Assembly: GCF_003313325.1 (NCBI RefSeq)
Contig: NZ_QMHQ01000005.1
Location: 120,880-184,879 of the forward strand
Direction: 5' to 3'
Length of the DNA: 64,000 bases
Origin: Pedobacter namyangjuensis
GTDB taxonomy: Bacteria > Bacteroidota > Bacteroidia > Sphingobacteriales > Sphingobacteriaceae
Position numbers and translations under genes: made by a program. The notes beneath the pieces were generated by a model. It worked only from the letters and a program-made list of their open reading frames with translations. It was not told where the DNA came from and searched no databases. Below are positions 8,035 to 16,912 of this stretch, piece by piece (the first letter of the stretch is position 1; the number at the start of each line of letters is the position of its first letter).

Positions 8035-10761
8035 ATGATAAGGATGATTAAAGGATATACGCTTGCAGCATTGTTACTTGTTGGTGTAAGTGGTTTTGCG
8101 CAAGAAAAACAGTTAACGCCTTGGGAACGTTTGGCTGCAAGACCATCAACCTTAGGCGTAGAGCAAGGCGAACTTACATTTGAGGCGGGTAACTTAAACG
8201 TTAAAATTTTAAAATCTTCTCAAACATTATCGTCTTTAACGCTAAAAGCGGATGATAAATTTGATTTTAGTCCGAAGAAATACTTGCAAAAGCGAAGTTC
8301 TGATGGATTATATCAGTTAGGCGATATTAACATCAGACTAAAAACCGCTAATGGCGATTGGAAAAAATATACCACGGCTGCAAAAAGAGCCAATGTGGTT
8401 GCTCTTCCAGCATCGGGAAACGTTTTAGCTGCTGCTAACTTGGCAGCCACACTTCCTGCAGATCTTCCGCTTAAAATCACCCGTTTGTGGGAAAAAAGCG
8501 GTAGCGATTTAGTGTTGCGCTTTCAAATCGAAAATACGAGTAAAGCTGATGTAGAACTTGGTTCTGTAGGCGTGCCAATGATATTTAACAATATTTTAGA
8601 TGGCGTTTCGCTAGACGAAGCTCATGCGCAAAATGTTTTTTACGATCCTTATATCGGGATGGATGCCGGTTATTTACAAGTTGCCAAGTTAAGCGGTAAA
8701 GGTTCGGCTTTGCTGGTTATCCCGCAAGGAAAAACACCTTTTGAAGCATACAGTCCATTGCTAAATGATCCAACACCTAGAGGAATTACCTTCGAAGGCT
8801 TTCATGAGTGGATGATTTTAAGTAAAGCGCATGCAAACACAGACTGGAAAAATGCTGATCAATGGAATGAAAACAATAGTATAGTGTTAAAGGCAGGCGA
8901 GAAAAAAGATTACGGTTTTAAATTTGTTCTTTCTCCGTCTATAAAGAATATAGAACAAACGTTAGCCGCTAACAAACGTCCAGTTGCAGTTGGCGTTCCT
9001 GGTTATGTTATAACGCAGGATGTTAATGCCAAACTTTTTATAAATTATGCCCAAGGTATAAAATCGATTTCGGTGTTTCCTAAAGACGCTTTGACTGTAA
9101 AGGCATCAGCAACACTAAAAAACGGAATTAAAACTTATGATGTAAATGGAAAAAATTGGGGTAGAGCGAGAGTAACCATTACCTATAATGATGGTTTGGT
9201 GCAAACTATTCAATATAAAATCATTAAATCTGAAACGCAGTTGGTAGCCGATTTTGGTAAGTTTTTAACAACAAAACAGTGGTTTGATGATGTAAATGAT
9301 GTATTTAAACGTGCACCATCGGTAATTAGTTACGATTATGAAACCAAAAAACAAGTTTTAGAAGATAGCAGAGCTTGGATTGCAGGCCTAGGTGACGAAG
9401 GTGGTTCTGGTAGCTGGTTGGGTGCAATGACGAAACAGTTGGTTTTACCAGATGCTGGCGAAGTTGCAAAAATGGAGCGCTTTGCGAACGAAACCATGTA
9501 TGGCAGATTACAAAGTAGCAAAGCAGATTCTACACATTACGGTGTAAAAAAGAGCTTGTTTTATTACGAGCCAACTTTAATGCCCGAGGGAACTTACAGT
9601 AAAGATGTAAACTATAAAACTTGGTCGGCCTGGCCAAAAAAGGAAGCCGATAATTTTGGTAGATCTTACAATTATCCGCATGTAGCGGCAGCGCATTGGG
9701 TGCTTTATAGGTTAGGACGTTACCACAATGGTTTTGTAAAGCAAAAAGATTGGAAATGGTATTTAGAAAGTGCTTACCATACCAGTATAGCAATGGTTGA
9801 ACAAGCCCCTTATTACGCACAGTTCGGACAAATGGAAGGCTCTGTTTTTGTACTTATTTTAGATGATTTAAAACGTGAAGGTTTTACTGAAATGGCTACG
9901 AAAATGGAAAGTGCAATGAAAAAACGTGCCGACCATTGGCGTACTTTAAATTATCCATTTGGTAGTGAAATGCCTTGGGACTCGACCGGCCAGGAGGAAG
10001 TCTACTTATGGTCTGATTATTTTGGTTATGACGATAAAGCAAACGTGACTTTAAACGCAATTTTAGCTTATATGCCAACAGTTCCGCATTGGGGCTACAA
10101 CGGTAGCGCCCGTAGGTATTGGGATTTTCTTTATGGTGGTAAATTGAGCAGGGTAGAACGACAATTGCATCATTACGGTTCTGGCTTAAACGCCATTCCG
10201 GTTTTGTCTGCTTACAGAAAATCTCCATCAGATTTATATTTATTGAGAGTTGGCTATGGAGGTTTACTCGGTTCGGTTGCTAACATTACCGAAGATGGTT
10301 TCGGACCATCAGCCTTCCACTCTTTTCCATCAACCTTAAAAATTGATGCACTTTCTGGAGACTATGGACCTAATTTTTACGGGTATGCGGTTAATACGGC
10401 TACTTACCTAATTAACGACGCAACTTATGGTTGGTTAGCCTTTGGCGGAAATTTAACAGCGAAAGGAAACGAAGTGGAAGTTAAGCTTACAACTGCTGCA
10501 AAATCAAAAGTATTTATAGCGCCACTAAATTTGTGGCTTAGTTTAGATGCCGGGAAGTTTGATAAAGTTGTATATGACAAAGTAGCAAAAACTGTAGAGG
10601 TTACTTTACAAGCTAAAGATGCATTTACACCAAGCGCCTATTTAAGCATTGAACAGCCAAAATCGGGTAAACAGTATAAGCCCGCCACAAATTTAACACA
10701 AGATAAAGGTGCTTATGTAATTCCTTTGCAAAACGTTGCCAGTAAAGTGATTTTAAAATAA
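8035..10761 (+). CDS. Large secreted protein resembling DUF5695, putative glycan-active enzyme
   Basis: 908 residues. ATG codons at 8035 and 8044 are both possible; the signal peptide runs to about residue 22 (GVSGFAQ). From memory, the N-terminal pattern (WERLAARPSTLGVEQG, then LGDINIRL) is that of the DUF5695 family found in Bacteroidota glycan loci. There is a long beta-rich N-terminal half (to about 420). The C-terminal half (about 430-780) is Trp/Tyr/His-rich with features of an alpha/alpha-barrel (AAHWVLYRLGRYHNGF, AHAxxDW, YGWLAFGG), as in several new GH families acting on pectin. I cannot name a catalytic residue or substrate. It starts 8 bp after the GH2 stop, so it is co-transcribed with it, and converges on the HAD gene with a 9-bp overlap. 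Confidence 0.6.
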   Translation: MIRMIKGYTLAALLLVGVSGFAQEKQLTPWERLAARPSTLGVEQGELTFEAGNLNVKILKSSQTLSSLTLKADDKFDFSPKKYLQKRSSDGLYQLGDINIRLKTANGDWKKYTTAAKRANVVALPASGNVLAAANLAATLPADLPLKITRLWEKSGSDLVLRFQIENTSKADVELGSVGVPMIFNNILDGVSLDEAHAQNVFYDPYIGMDAGYLQVAKLSGKGSALLVIPQGKTPFEAYSPLLNDPTPRGITFEGFHEWMILSKAHANTDWKNADQWNENNSIVLKAGEKKDYGFKFVLSPSIKNIEQTLAANKRPVAVGVPGYVITQDVNAKLFINYAQGIKSISVFPKDALTVKASATLKNGIKTYDVNGKNWGRARVTITYNDGLVQTIQYKIIKSETQLVADFGKFLTTKQWFDDVNDVFKRAPSVISYDYETKKQVLEDSRAWIAGLGDEGGSGSWLGAMTKQLVLPDAGEVAKMERFANETMYGRLQSSKADSTHYGVKKSLFYYEPTLMPEGTYSKDVNYKTWSAWPKKEADNFGRSYNYPHVAAAHWVLYRLGRYHNGFVKQKDWKWYLESAYHTSIAMVEQAPYYAQFGQMEGSVFVLILDDLKREGFTEMATKMESAMKKRADHWRTLNYPFGSEMPWDSTGQEEVYLWSDYFGYDDKANVTLNAILAYMPTVPHWGYNGSARRYWDFLYGGKLSRVERQLHHYGSGLNAIPVLSAYRKSPSDLYLLRVGYGGLLGSVANITEDGFGPSAFHSFPSTLKIDALSGDYGPNFYGYAVNTATYLINDATYGWLAFGGNLTAKGNEVEVKLTTAAKSKVFIAPLNLWLSLDAGKFDKVVYDKVAKTVEVTLQAKDAFTPSAYLSIEQPKSGKQYKPATNLTQDKGAYVIPLQNVASKVILK

Positions 10762-11421
10762 TTGCGCTAAAACAGGATCGTTATAGTCCTTAACAAAAGC
10801 GATAACGTTTTTGTATGTAGCAAAATCTTCTTTGTCGTGCATGGTGGTTAAAACTATGCACGGCATATTTGCATTTTCTGCCGCTTCAACACCCTTCGGC
10901 GCATCTTCAAAAACTACGCACTCGCTCGGTTTAACACCTAAAATTTCTGCGCACTTTAAAAAAGTTTCTGGGTTTGGCTTGCTGGTAGCCACATCATCTG
11001 CGCTAACTATTGCCCCGAAATAAGATCTTAAATCTAAATTATCTAAAACAAAGTTGATGTTAAATGGAATTGCCGCAGAGCCTATTGCCATCTTAATTGA
11101 TAGTGCCGATACTTTTTCCAAAAAGCTGTCCAGTCCATCAATTAAACGGAGGTGTTCTTTAAAGGCGCTTTGATATCTTTTTTCTTTTTCGATGGATAAT
11201 TCGTTTTCTCGTTCTACGGTAAAGTGCCCAGCTCCAAAAATACGATGTAATAATTCACTGTTTTTCCCATACATTTCTCGTTTTACATCAGCATAGCTTA
11301 AGCCTGCATTCAAATCATCATTTAAGATAGACGCCCAAGCCGTAGCATGAAACTCCATATCATCTATCATTGTGCCGTTTAAATCAAAAAGAAAAGCTTT
11401 GGGTTTGTTTATAAAAGTCAT
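10753..11421 (-). CDS. HAD-superfamily hydrolase, beta-phosphoglucomutase/sugar phosphatase type, with Asn in motif I
   Basis: 222 residues. Motif I reads LFDLNGTMID: nucleophile Asp13 is present, but the usual second Asp (acid/base, DxD) is Asn15. Cap-domain residues lie between about 20 and 90, motif II is around MAIGSAA, motif III Lys lies in ATSKPNPETF, and motif IV in VVFEDAPKGVEAA. The family is cytoplasmic and acts on sugar phosphates. From memory, DLNGTMIDD occurs in other Bacteroidota homologues, so the substitution may mark a subfamily rather than an inactive copy. The gene lies 3 bp downstream of the NrtR-type regulator (same strand), making a two-gene operon facing the glycan genes, consistent with sugar catabolism. 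Confidence 0.82.
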   Translation of the reverse strand: MTFINKPKAFLFDLNGTMIDDMEFHATAWASILNDDLNAGLSYADVKREMYGKNSELLHRIFGAGHFTVERENELSIEKEKRYQSAFKEHLRLIDGLDSFLEKVSALSIKMAIGSAAIPFNINFVLDNLDLRSYFGAIVSADDVATSKPNPETFLKCAEILGVKPSECVVFEDAPKGVEAAENANMPCIVLTTMHDKEDFATYKNVIAFVKDYNDPVLAQLF

Positions 11422-11424
11422 GGG

Positions 11425-12132
11425 CTAAAATACGAGTTGTTCTGGGTTTGGAATAAAATTGATAAAAGATTGAAATTTGGTTTTATACTTGGTGTTATCC
11501 AGTTTATAATAAAATGCACCTCGTTTGCTACTAGATTTGTCCTTTTCGGTTAGCTTAATTAGCAAGCCACTTGATGCAAGTTTTCTTAGAAAATTACGGT
11601 TGTCTATTTTTGTATTATAAACTTGTTCGTATAAGTTCTGAAGTTGCGGCGTTGTAAATTTTTTTGGTAATAACTCAAATAAAATAGGGTGGAAGGCTGC
11701 CTTGTAGCGTAATCTCGCTTTTGCTTCTTCTACCATTAAATCGTGGTCAAAAATTAATTCGGGTGCTTCGTTAATAGGGAACCACTTGGCTTCATAAACA
11801 TCGTTTATTTGCGCTTTGTACTTATTAATATCTATCAGAGCAAAGTAGGCTACAGAGGCTGTACGTTCTATCGGATCGCGTTTTGGATCTCCGTATATTT
11901 TAAACTGGTCTAGGTAAACATCTTTAAGCCCGGTATAAGTTTCCAATACACGTTCTACCGCATGGTATATATTCTCATCTGGACCTACAAAACCGCCCAT
12001 CAAGCTCCATTGCCCTTTGGCAGGTTCCATTGCTCTTTTTACCAATAAAATTTGTAGTTCTATACCATCATATCCAAAAATTATACAGTCTACTGCTAGT
12101 AATAAGGGCGTTTGATTAGGATATTTGTTCAT
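11425..12132 (-). CDS. NrtR/AraR-type transcriptional regulator (degenerate Nudix domain plus winged helix)
   Basis: 235 residues: Nudix fold about 8-145 and a winged-helix DNA-binding domain about 150-228 (NLYEQVYNTKIDNRNFLRKL is the recognition region). The Nudix box at about 46-69 keeps GG, the first Glu and Arg61, but the catalytic REx-x-EE part reads RVLETY, so the metal-binding glutamates are missing. Hydrolysis is therefore unlikely and ligand sensing is expected. In Bacteroidota this architecture is known for AraR-type sugar regulators and NrtR. The neighbours (pectin genes and a HAD sugar phosphatase) point to a sugar effector. A near-perfect 15+9+15 palindrome lies 22 bp upstream of the ATG and is a candidate autoregulatory operator. 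Confidence 0.85.
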   Translation of the reverse strand: MNKYPNQTPLLLAVDCIIFGYDGIELQILLVKRAMEPAKGQWSLMGGFVGPDENIYHAVERVLETYTGLKDVYLDQFKIYGDPKRDPIERTASVAYFALIDINKYKAQINDVYEAKWFPINEAPELIFDHDLMVEEAKARLRYKAAFHPILFELLPKKFTTPQLQNLYEQVYNTKIDNRNFLRKLASSGLLIKLTEKDKSSSKRGAFYYKLDNTKYKTKFQSFINFIPNPEQLVF

Positions 12133-12153
12133 TTATTACATTTACTTTATAAG

Positions 12154-12192
12154 GTGTTTGCGTGGCAAAGTAATACATTGCCATGCAAACAC
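12154..12192 (-). promoter_or_regulatory. Operator-like inverted repeat upstream of the NrtR-type regulator
   Basis: On the plus strand the arms are GTGTTTGCGTGGCAA (12154-12168) and TTGCCATGCAAACAC (12178-12192), complementary at 14 of 15 positions around a 9-bp spacer. It sits just upstream of the regulator start at 12132 and overlaps where the promoter should be. No T-run follows, which argues against a terminator. Confidence 0.55.
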
Positions 12193-12242
12193 AAAATAAA
12201 ATGCAATTTATTAATCCGGTTCTAGAAAAAAAGCAAAGCAGA

Positions 12243-12509
12243 TTAAGGTTTCTTTTCAACGTCTGTATGTTCCCAATCTGCAGCTTTTTTATGCTCTTCC
12301 TCGGCATAGTTTTGTGCGTCCTGCTTAATGTCTAAATTATCATTAGCTTCCTCGGGCAATTCGCTTTTATCAACGCTATTGGGCTCCATATCCAAATTTT
12401 CTGCGGCAGGTTTTGCCTCGCTTTGTTTTTTAGCAATATCTTTATCGTTCTCCTGTGCTTCTTTATCGTGGTTTTTTCCTAAACCAGCTACATTTTCTTC
12501 AATTTCCAT
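12243..12509 (-). CDS. Small, highly charged, low-complexity hypothetical protein
   Basis: 88 residues dominated by Glu, Asp, Lys, Asn and Ala, with no predicted fold, Cys or hydrophobic segment; probably intrinsically disordered and cytoplasmic. It stands alone between the regulator and the REC operon on the same strand. Acidic proteins of this kind are common single genes in Pedobacter-like genomes; no function can be assigned. The opposite strand also holds an overlapping open frame, which I treat as a shadow. Confidence 0.5.
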   Translation of the reverse strand: MEIEENVAGLGKNHDKEAQENDKDIAKKQSEAKPAAENLDMEPNSVDKSELPEEANDNLDIKQDAQNYAEEEHKKAADWEHTDVEKKP

Positions 12510-12598
12510 AATGGTAGTTTTAAGTATATAGCAATAACAACACTACTTGCACAATGTTTTTTAGGTTTTCGCTTTGCGATGTGAAAAATAAAAAGGGT

Positions 12599-12991
12599 TT
12601 AAAGCAACTCAGAAAGTTCGGTAGGAGAAAGTGGTTTCTTTAGTAGCTTTATCACATGCGGATTCGCTTCTGCACGTTTAATATCGCCAAAATCTAACGA
12701 CGATGAAAGCATGATAACTTGGCATTTATTGATAAATTGTTTGGGTAAACGTTTATAACAATCTAGAAAATCAAAGCCATTCATGTCTGGCATTTGTATA
12801 TCGAGAAGAATATAGTTTGGAAGTTTTTCTGGACTGTCAATGAATTTGTTCAAGTAATCCATTCCTTCCAATCCGGATTTGCAAACAATTATCTCGTCAA
12901 AAAGCTTGGTTATTGTAATTATTTTTGAATTTATTTTCAGGTCGATTTCGTTATCATCGACCATCATAACTGTACGCTTATTCTCTAGCAT
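12599..12991 (-). CDS. Single-domain response regulator (REC)
   Basis: 130 residues forming one receiver domain: acidic pair Asp12-Asp13 (MVDDNEID), phospho-acceptor Asp64 (LLDIQMPDMNG), Ser/Thr switch (MLSSS) and Lys in LLKKPLSP. There is no output domain, so it probably signals by protein contact or as a relay step. It is the last gene of the five-gene minus-strand operon and overlaps the preceding REC-kinase gene by 14 bp, which suggests it receives phosphate from that kinase. Confidence 0.9.
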   Translation of the reverse strand: MLENKRTVMMVDDNEIDLKINSKIITITKLFDEIIVCKSGLEGMDYLNKFIDSPEKLPNYILLDIQMPDMNGFDFLDCYKRLPKQFINKCQVIMLSSSLDFGDIKRAEANPHVIKLLKKPLSPTELSELL

Positions 12992-14060
12992 TTGGGATGG
13001 TTATTTTAAAGGTTGTGCCACGATCTAGGTCAGAGCTAACATCGATTCTTCCATCGATCTTATTTAGAGCTTCTTTAACAATAAATAATCCTAATCCGCT
13101 ACCGTGTTGTACCTTGCTTTTGAAAAATTGTGTAAAAATCTTTTCTAGATGTTCATTAAGTATACCAATTCCGTTGTCACTAATGCTTATCTCGGCTTTA
13201 TCGGCTGTTACGTTTACGCCAATTTCTACTTTCTTGTTTCGCTCGTCTACCTTCTGGTATTTAATCGCGTTAGAAATAAGGTTACCCAGAATAACTTCTA
13301 TCCTAAACAAATCGCCTATAAATGGTAGGGTTTGATTTACATTTATAGTAAACTGCGTATCTCTATCGGTGTAAGAGTAAACATCTACCAGCTCGCCAAC
13401 TAATTTGCTAAAATCTATTTCAGTTTGTTCGGCTGTAGTTTTATTGTTTTTGTAGTATTGTAGCGTTTTTTGAATGTAATAATCTAGTTTATTAGAGCAA
13501 GTTTCTATTAATCCCCAGTATTCGCCACTAGAATTAAATAGTCCTTCCATTTTAACCAGATTTACGATACCGATAACAGAAACTAATGGAGCTCTCAACT
13601 CGTGAGAAATGCTGTAAATGAAACGGTTCAGCTCATCGTTAGTTTTTTCGAGTTCAGCTATTTTCTTTCTTAAATCTATTTTTGCCTTATAAGCATCATA
13701 GGCATTTTTTATAGAGTTGTGGAGTTCTAGGTCATTCCAAGGTTTGGTAATGTATCTATAAATATCGCCGTGATTAATCGCATCGGCCAATGCTTCAATA
13801 TCTGTGTAACCAGTTAGTAAAATGCGTATGGGGTCGGGGTAAGTTTCTGTTATACTTTGAAAAAATTCTACACCTGTAGTATTGGGCATTTTCTGATCGG
13901 CGATGATAACCTGGATATCAACGTTTTTCATTATTTTTAAGCCTTCGGCTGCCGAAATTGCGGTGTAAATTTCATAGTGTCTCCTAAAACTAGCTTTAAA
14001 AGCCTGTAAGTTATGATCTTCGTCATCAATATATAATACTCTTACGTTGGGAGTTCTCAT
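12978..14060 (-). CDS. Hybrid protein: N-terminal REC domain plus histidine kinase
   Basis: 360 residues, soluble. REC about 6-120 with phospho-acceptor Asp55 (IIADQKMPNTTG), a short coiled coil (about 125-147), HisKA with His153 (YSISHELRAP), and HATPase_c (N box LGNLISNAIKYQ, G1 ISDNGIGI, G2 GSGLGLFIV) to the C terminus. The order REC-HisKA-HATPase implies a kinase controlled by phosphorylation of its own receiver. The gene is 5 bp downstream of the 7TM kinase gene, its likely partner. Its REC domain is closely similar to the free-standing REC at 19348-19803. Confidence 0.92.
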   Translation of the reverse strand: MRTPNVRVLYIDDEDHNLQAFKASFRRHYEIYTAISAAEGLKIMKNVDIQVIIADQKMPNTTGVEFFQSITETYPDPIRILLTGYTDIEALADAINHGDIYRYITKPWNDLELHNSIKNAYDAYKAKIDLRKKIAELEKTNDELNRFIYSISHELRAPLVSVIGIVNLVKMEGLFNSSGEYWGLIETCSNKLDYYIQKTLQYYKNNKTTAEQTEIDFSKLVGELVDVYSYTDRDTQFTINVNQTLPFIGDLFRIEVILGNLISNAIKYQKVDERNKKVEIGVNVTADKAEISISDNGIGILNEHLEKIFTQFFKSKVQHGSGLGLFIVKEALNKIDGRIDVSSDLDRGTTFKITIPNARE

Positions 14061-14065
14061 GGCGT

Positions 14066-16192
14066 TTATTCTGGATTTACATTTAAGGTAAGAATAAATT
14101 CTGTTCCTTCACCTAATTTAGATATAACTTCTATGTGACCCTTGTGTTTCTCTATAATGCTAAACACAATAGATAATCCCAGTCCAGTTCCTTCGCCTAT
14201 ATCTTTTGTTGTAAAAAACGGTTCGAAAATACGATGTTTCGTCTCGTCTGTCATACCGATGCCACTATCCTTTATACTGATTTTTACTTGATGATCTACA
14301 TACCAAGTTCTTATAGTTAAAAATTCTTCTTCATTTTGAATTGCTTTAGTTTTTACTGCCTGTATAGCATTAGAAACCAAATTCATGAATACTTGATTTA
14401 TTTTGCCAGGCATACACTCAACCTTTGGCAAGTTGCCGTACTCTTTAATAACCGTTAAATTATCTGGCATATTGTTGCGTACCAAAACCAGCGTAGATTG
14501 TAAACCTTCATTTAAATCTATAGGTTTCATATCGGTTTCATCAACCCTACTAAAGTTTCTTAAGCTCCGTATAATTTCTGCCGTACGTTTTGCACCTTCG
14601 CTAATACCAGATAAAAGCGAAGTGATTTCGTTATTGACAAAATCTAAATCTATCTGCTTTTTAAAAGAATCAATATCTTCAACCTGAGCTTTTACATCAC
14701 CTTCCAAATCTAGCTTTTCGTACATTTCTATAATTTCCTTTAAATCTTTTATATCTAGCTCTAAAGGTTTAATATTTGAGGTTACGAAATTGATTGGGTT
14801 GTTAATTTCGTGTGCTATACCGGCCGTTAGCTGACCAAGAGCTGCCATTTTTTCGGCATCAACCAATTGCGACTGGGTATTTTTTAAATTGCTAAGTGTT
14901 ACGTTTAAGGTTGAGTTTGTGCTTTGTAATTCCTCTGTACGCTCTTGAACTTTTTTCTCCAAGATGATATTTTGCTCTCTAATAAGTTTCTGGTTTTCTA
15001 ATGACGCGTTAAGTGCTTGAGCTTGAGCAACCTCATTCTCTTTTTTAAAGAAATTTATTTTATCTGCAAGTGCGAAAGAAAGCAACATAACCTCTACGGC
15101 GGAAGAGATTTGAAGAAGATAGACCGTAAAACGATTGTAAGGTAGTATGCTATAATCTTTCATTATAAAAAGTATAGTGCCAATAATTAGCACGGACCAA
15201 GCTACCAAGTAAAATCCGGCAGGTTTAAAATGTTTTTTGAAATAAACATAATACGCAGTAGATATGGCTAACAACGCACCAATTACTGTTAACATTTGCA
15301 TTAACAGAAAAGCAGCATTTCTGCCAAATGCAAAAAGTATAATGATGTTAATTATGGTAGCAAACGCTAAAAGCTTTAAAAGCCAATCGTAAACTTTTGC
15401 AAATACTTTTGTATTTAAAAACGAAATTGTAAATAAACATGCAAATAGTAATGCAACGCAAGAACTTAAGATTACAGCGTAGTTGTCTAGAAAGGAGTCT
15501 TCCGACCAAAAATATTTGGCTGCATAACCTTGCAATGTTATTTGCGTAAGCCAAACAAATAAAATGTAGAATATGTAATATAAATAGCTTTTATCTCTAA
15601 TTATGATGAATAGAAACAAATTGTAAATAAACATTACCACCATAATGCCAGAGTACAGCCCAAATACGATACCTTTTAACGAAAAGGATTCTAGTACAGT
15701 TAGTTCGCTATCTATGGTTATGGGTGCTAAAAAGGTTTCTTTTGCTTTTAACTTTAAAAAAATAATATCGTCTTTATTTAAAAACGTAGGTATCTGATAA
15801 AGTTTCCCTTGTGTGAAATTACTTTGATGACCGGTAAACGGATTTTGCGCTTTTACGGTATCTAAAATATTGGTTGTAGGGTGGTAGATGTAAACTTGTG
15901 CAACTGCTAACCTAGCTTGTTCTATAAACAATACTTGATTAATAAATTGCCTGTTCTCGTTGTTTACAAGTTTTATCCAATAGGTATTTTTACTTATCCC
16001 GTAATTAAAAATACTATTTTTTGCAGGCGAAAATTCTTTTTTTAGCAGATTTTTAACATCAATTTTATTGGTATTGTCTTTATAAACAGCAACGTTAAAA
16101 CCTTTTTCCTGCAACTCGTATTGCGAAAAAGTGGCGAAGCTATTAAGGTAGCTTGAGCAAATAACTGCTAAAAGAAACAGAATTTTTTTCAT
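14066..16192 (-). CDS. 7TM-DISM sensor histidine kinase
   Basis: 708 residues: signal peptide about 1-20, extracellular sensor domain of the 7TMR-DISMED2 type about 25-165, seven transmembrane helices about 172-375, a coiled coil about 380-450 (VQERTEELQS), HisKA with His461 (GIAHEINNPINF), then HATPase_c (MNLVSNAIQAV, DSGIGM, GEGTGLGLSI). Such kinases often bind carbohydrates or small molecules through the DISMED domain. It lies 6 bp downstream of the GNAT-like gene and upstream of the REC-kinase and REC genes, giving a multistep relay encoded in one operon with biosynthesis-like enzymes. Confidence 0.92.
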   Translation of the reverse strand: MKKILFLLAVICSSYLNSFATFSQYELQEKGFNVAVYKDNTNKIDVKNLLKKEFSPAKNSIFNYGISKNTYWIKLVNNENRQFINQVLFIEQARLAVAQVYIYHPTTNILDTVKAQNPFTGHQSNFTQGKLYQIPTFLNKDDIIFLKLKAKETFLAPITIDSELTVLESFSLKGIVFGLYSGIMVVMFIYNLFLFIIIRDKSYLYYIFYILFVWLTQITLQGYAAKYFWSEDSFLDNYAVILSSCVALLFACLFTISFLNTKVFAKVYDWLLKLLAFATIINIIILFAFGRNAAFLLMQMLTVIGALLAISTAYYVYFKKHFKPAGFYLVAWSVLIIGTILFIMKDYSILPYNRFTVYLLQISSAVEVMLLSFALADKINFFKKENEVAQAQALNASLENQKLIREQNIILEKKVQERTEELQSTNSTLNVTLSNLKNTQSQLVDAEKMAALGQLTAGIAHEINNPINFVTSNIKPLELDIKDLKEIIEMYEKLDLEGDVKAQVEDIDSFKKQIDLDFVNNEITSLLSGISEGAKRTAEIIRSLRNFSRVDETDMKPIDLNEGLQSTLVLVRNNMPDNLTVIKEYGNLPKVECMPGKINQVFMNLVSNAIQAVKTKAIQNEEEFLTIRTWYVDHQVKISIKDSGIGMTDETKHRIFEPFFTTKDIGEGTGLGLSIVFSIIEKHKGHIEVISKLGEGTEFILTLNVNPE

Positions 16193-16198
16193 TTCTGG

Positions 16199-16912
16199 CT
16201 AGAGCGTTAAATCGTAATGCAAATTAACCATTTCGCCGGTTTTACTTGCCATTTGGTGGGTAGAAATTGGATTTTCTCGTAATTTCATTATGTCGTTTCT
16301 TACCTCTTCGTATGTTAATGGTAGGTTCTCTACATCGTCTATTAAAATTGAAGTAGCAGTTAAATCTTCTTTAGGATAATAAAACTTGCCATTAATACCA
16401 ATCTCGTTAATTACCCTAAAACCACCTCTAATCGAGTTTCTATAAGTTGCTGGTGCACATAAGCCAAACAAGGTCTCAAGTTTTATCAGTCCGGCAAATG
16501 CAACCGATGCTATGCTAAGCTGCATGCTTCCAATTCCCAGGCCCGCAATTTCCCAGGAGTTCCATAAACCGCAAAATTCTCCCGTTCCGGCAGGTGTACG
16601 CTCTTCAACCATTTGGTAAATTCTATTGTCCATTTCGCCAACAGCAAACTCTACCGGCAAAGGTGTTTTTCCATCGGCAACATGTATTCGGCTGCCGGCC
16701 AATGCTTTACCATCTTTTTCTGCGCTTACTAAAATAACATAAACATTTGGATTTAATACCCAATCTATTTTTGCCGATGTAATTTGTGTAATCCCAAATA
16801 TTTCTAAAACGTGTGTATGTCCTTCTATAAATTTCATGCACGATGCACGGTCATCAACAGCTCTAAATGCTTTGAAGTATAAATTGTCTATGTGTGGCTT
16901 AGTCTCTTCCAA
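16199..16912 (-). CDS. GNAT-like protein of unknown substrate, partner of the Rv1355c-family protein
   Basis: 237 residues, cytoplasmic. I do not recognise a named family. The stretch EIAGLGIGSMQLSIASVAFA (about 121-140) has the Gly-rich loop and following helix of GNAT acyl-CoA-binding motif A, with Glu121 placed like the glutamate of FeeM/autoinducer-synthase-like acyltransferases. VYVILVSAEKDGKALAGSRI (about 58-76) resembles the preceding beta-hairpin. This is weak, fold-level evidence. The gene overlaps the E1-like/nitroreductase fusion gene by 14 bp and precedes a sensor kinase by 6 bp, so its product probably acts with the fusion protein and may make or modify the molecule that is sensed. 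Confidence 0.55.
   Translation of the reverse strand: MEETKPHIDNLYFKAFRAVDDRASCMKFIEGHTHVLEIFGITQITSAKIDWVLNPNVYVILVSAEKDGKALAGSRIHVADGKTPLPVEFAVGEMDNRIYQMVEERTPAGTGEFCGLWNSWEIAGLGIGSMQLSIASVAFAGLIKLETLFGLCAPATYRNSIRGGFRVINEIGINGKFYYPKEDLTATSILIDDVENLPLTYEEVRNDIMKLRENPISTHQMASKTGEMVNLHYDLTL

Noticed and set aside
1..10761. Complete polysaccharide utilisation locus
   Set aside because: No SusC/SusD pair is present in the window, so only a degradative gene block can be claimed.
12116..12307. 63-residue minus-strand frame covering the regulator's operator
   Set aside because: Overlaps the NrtR start, the palindrome and the neighbouring small acidic gene; no protein-like features.
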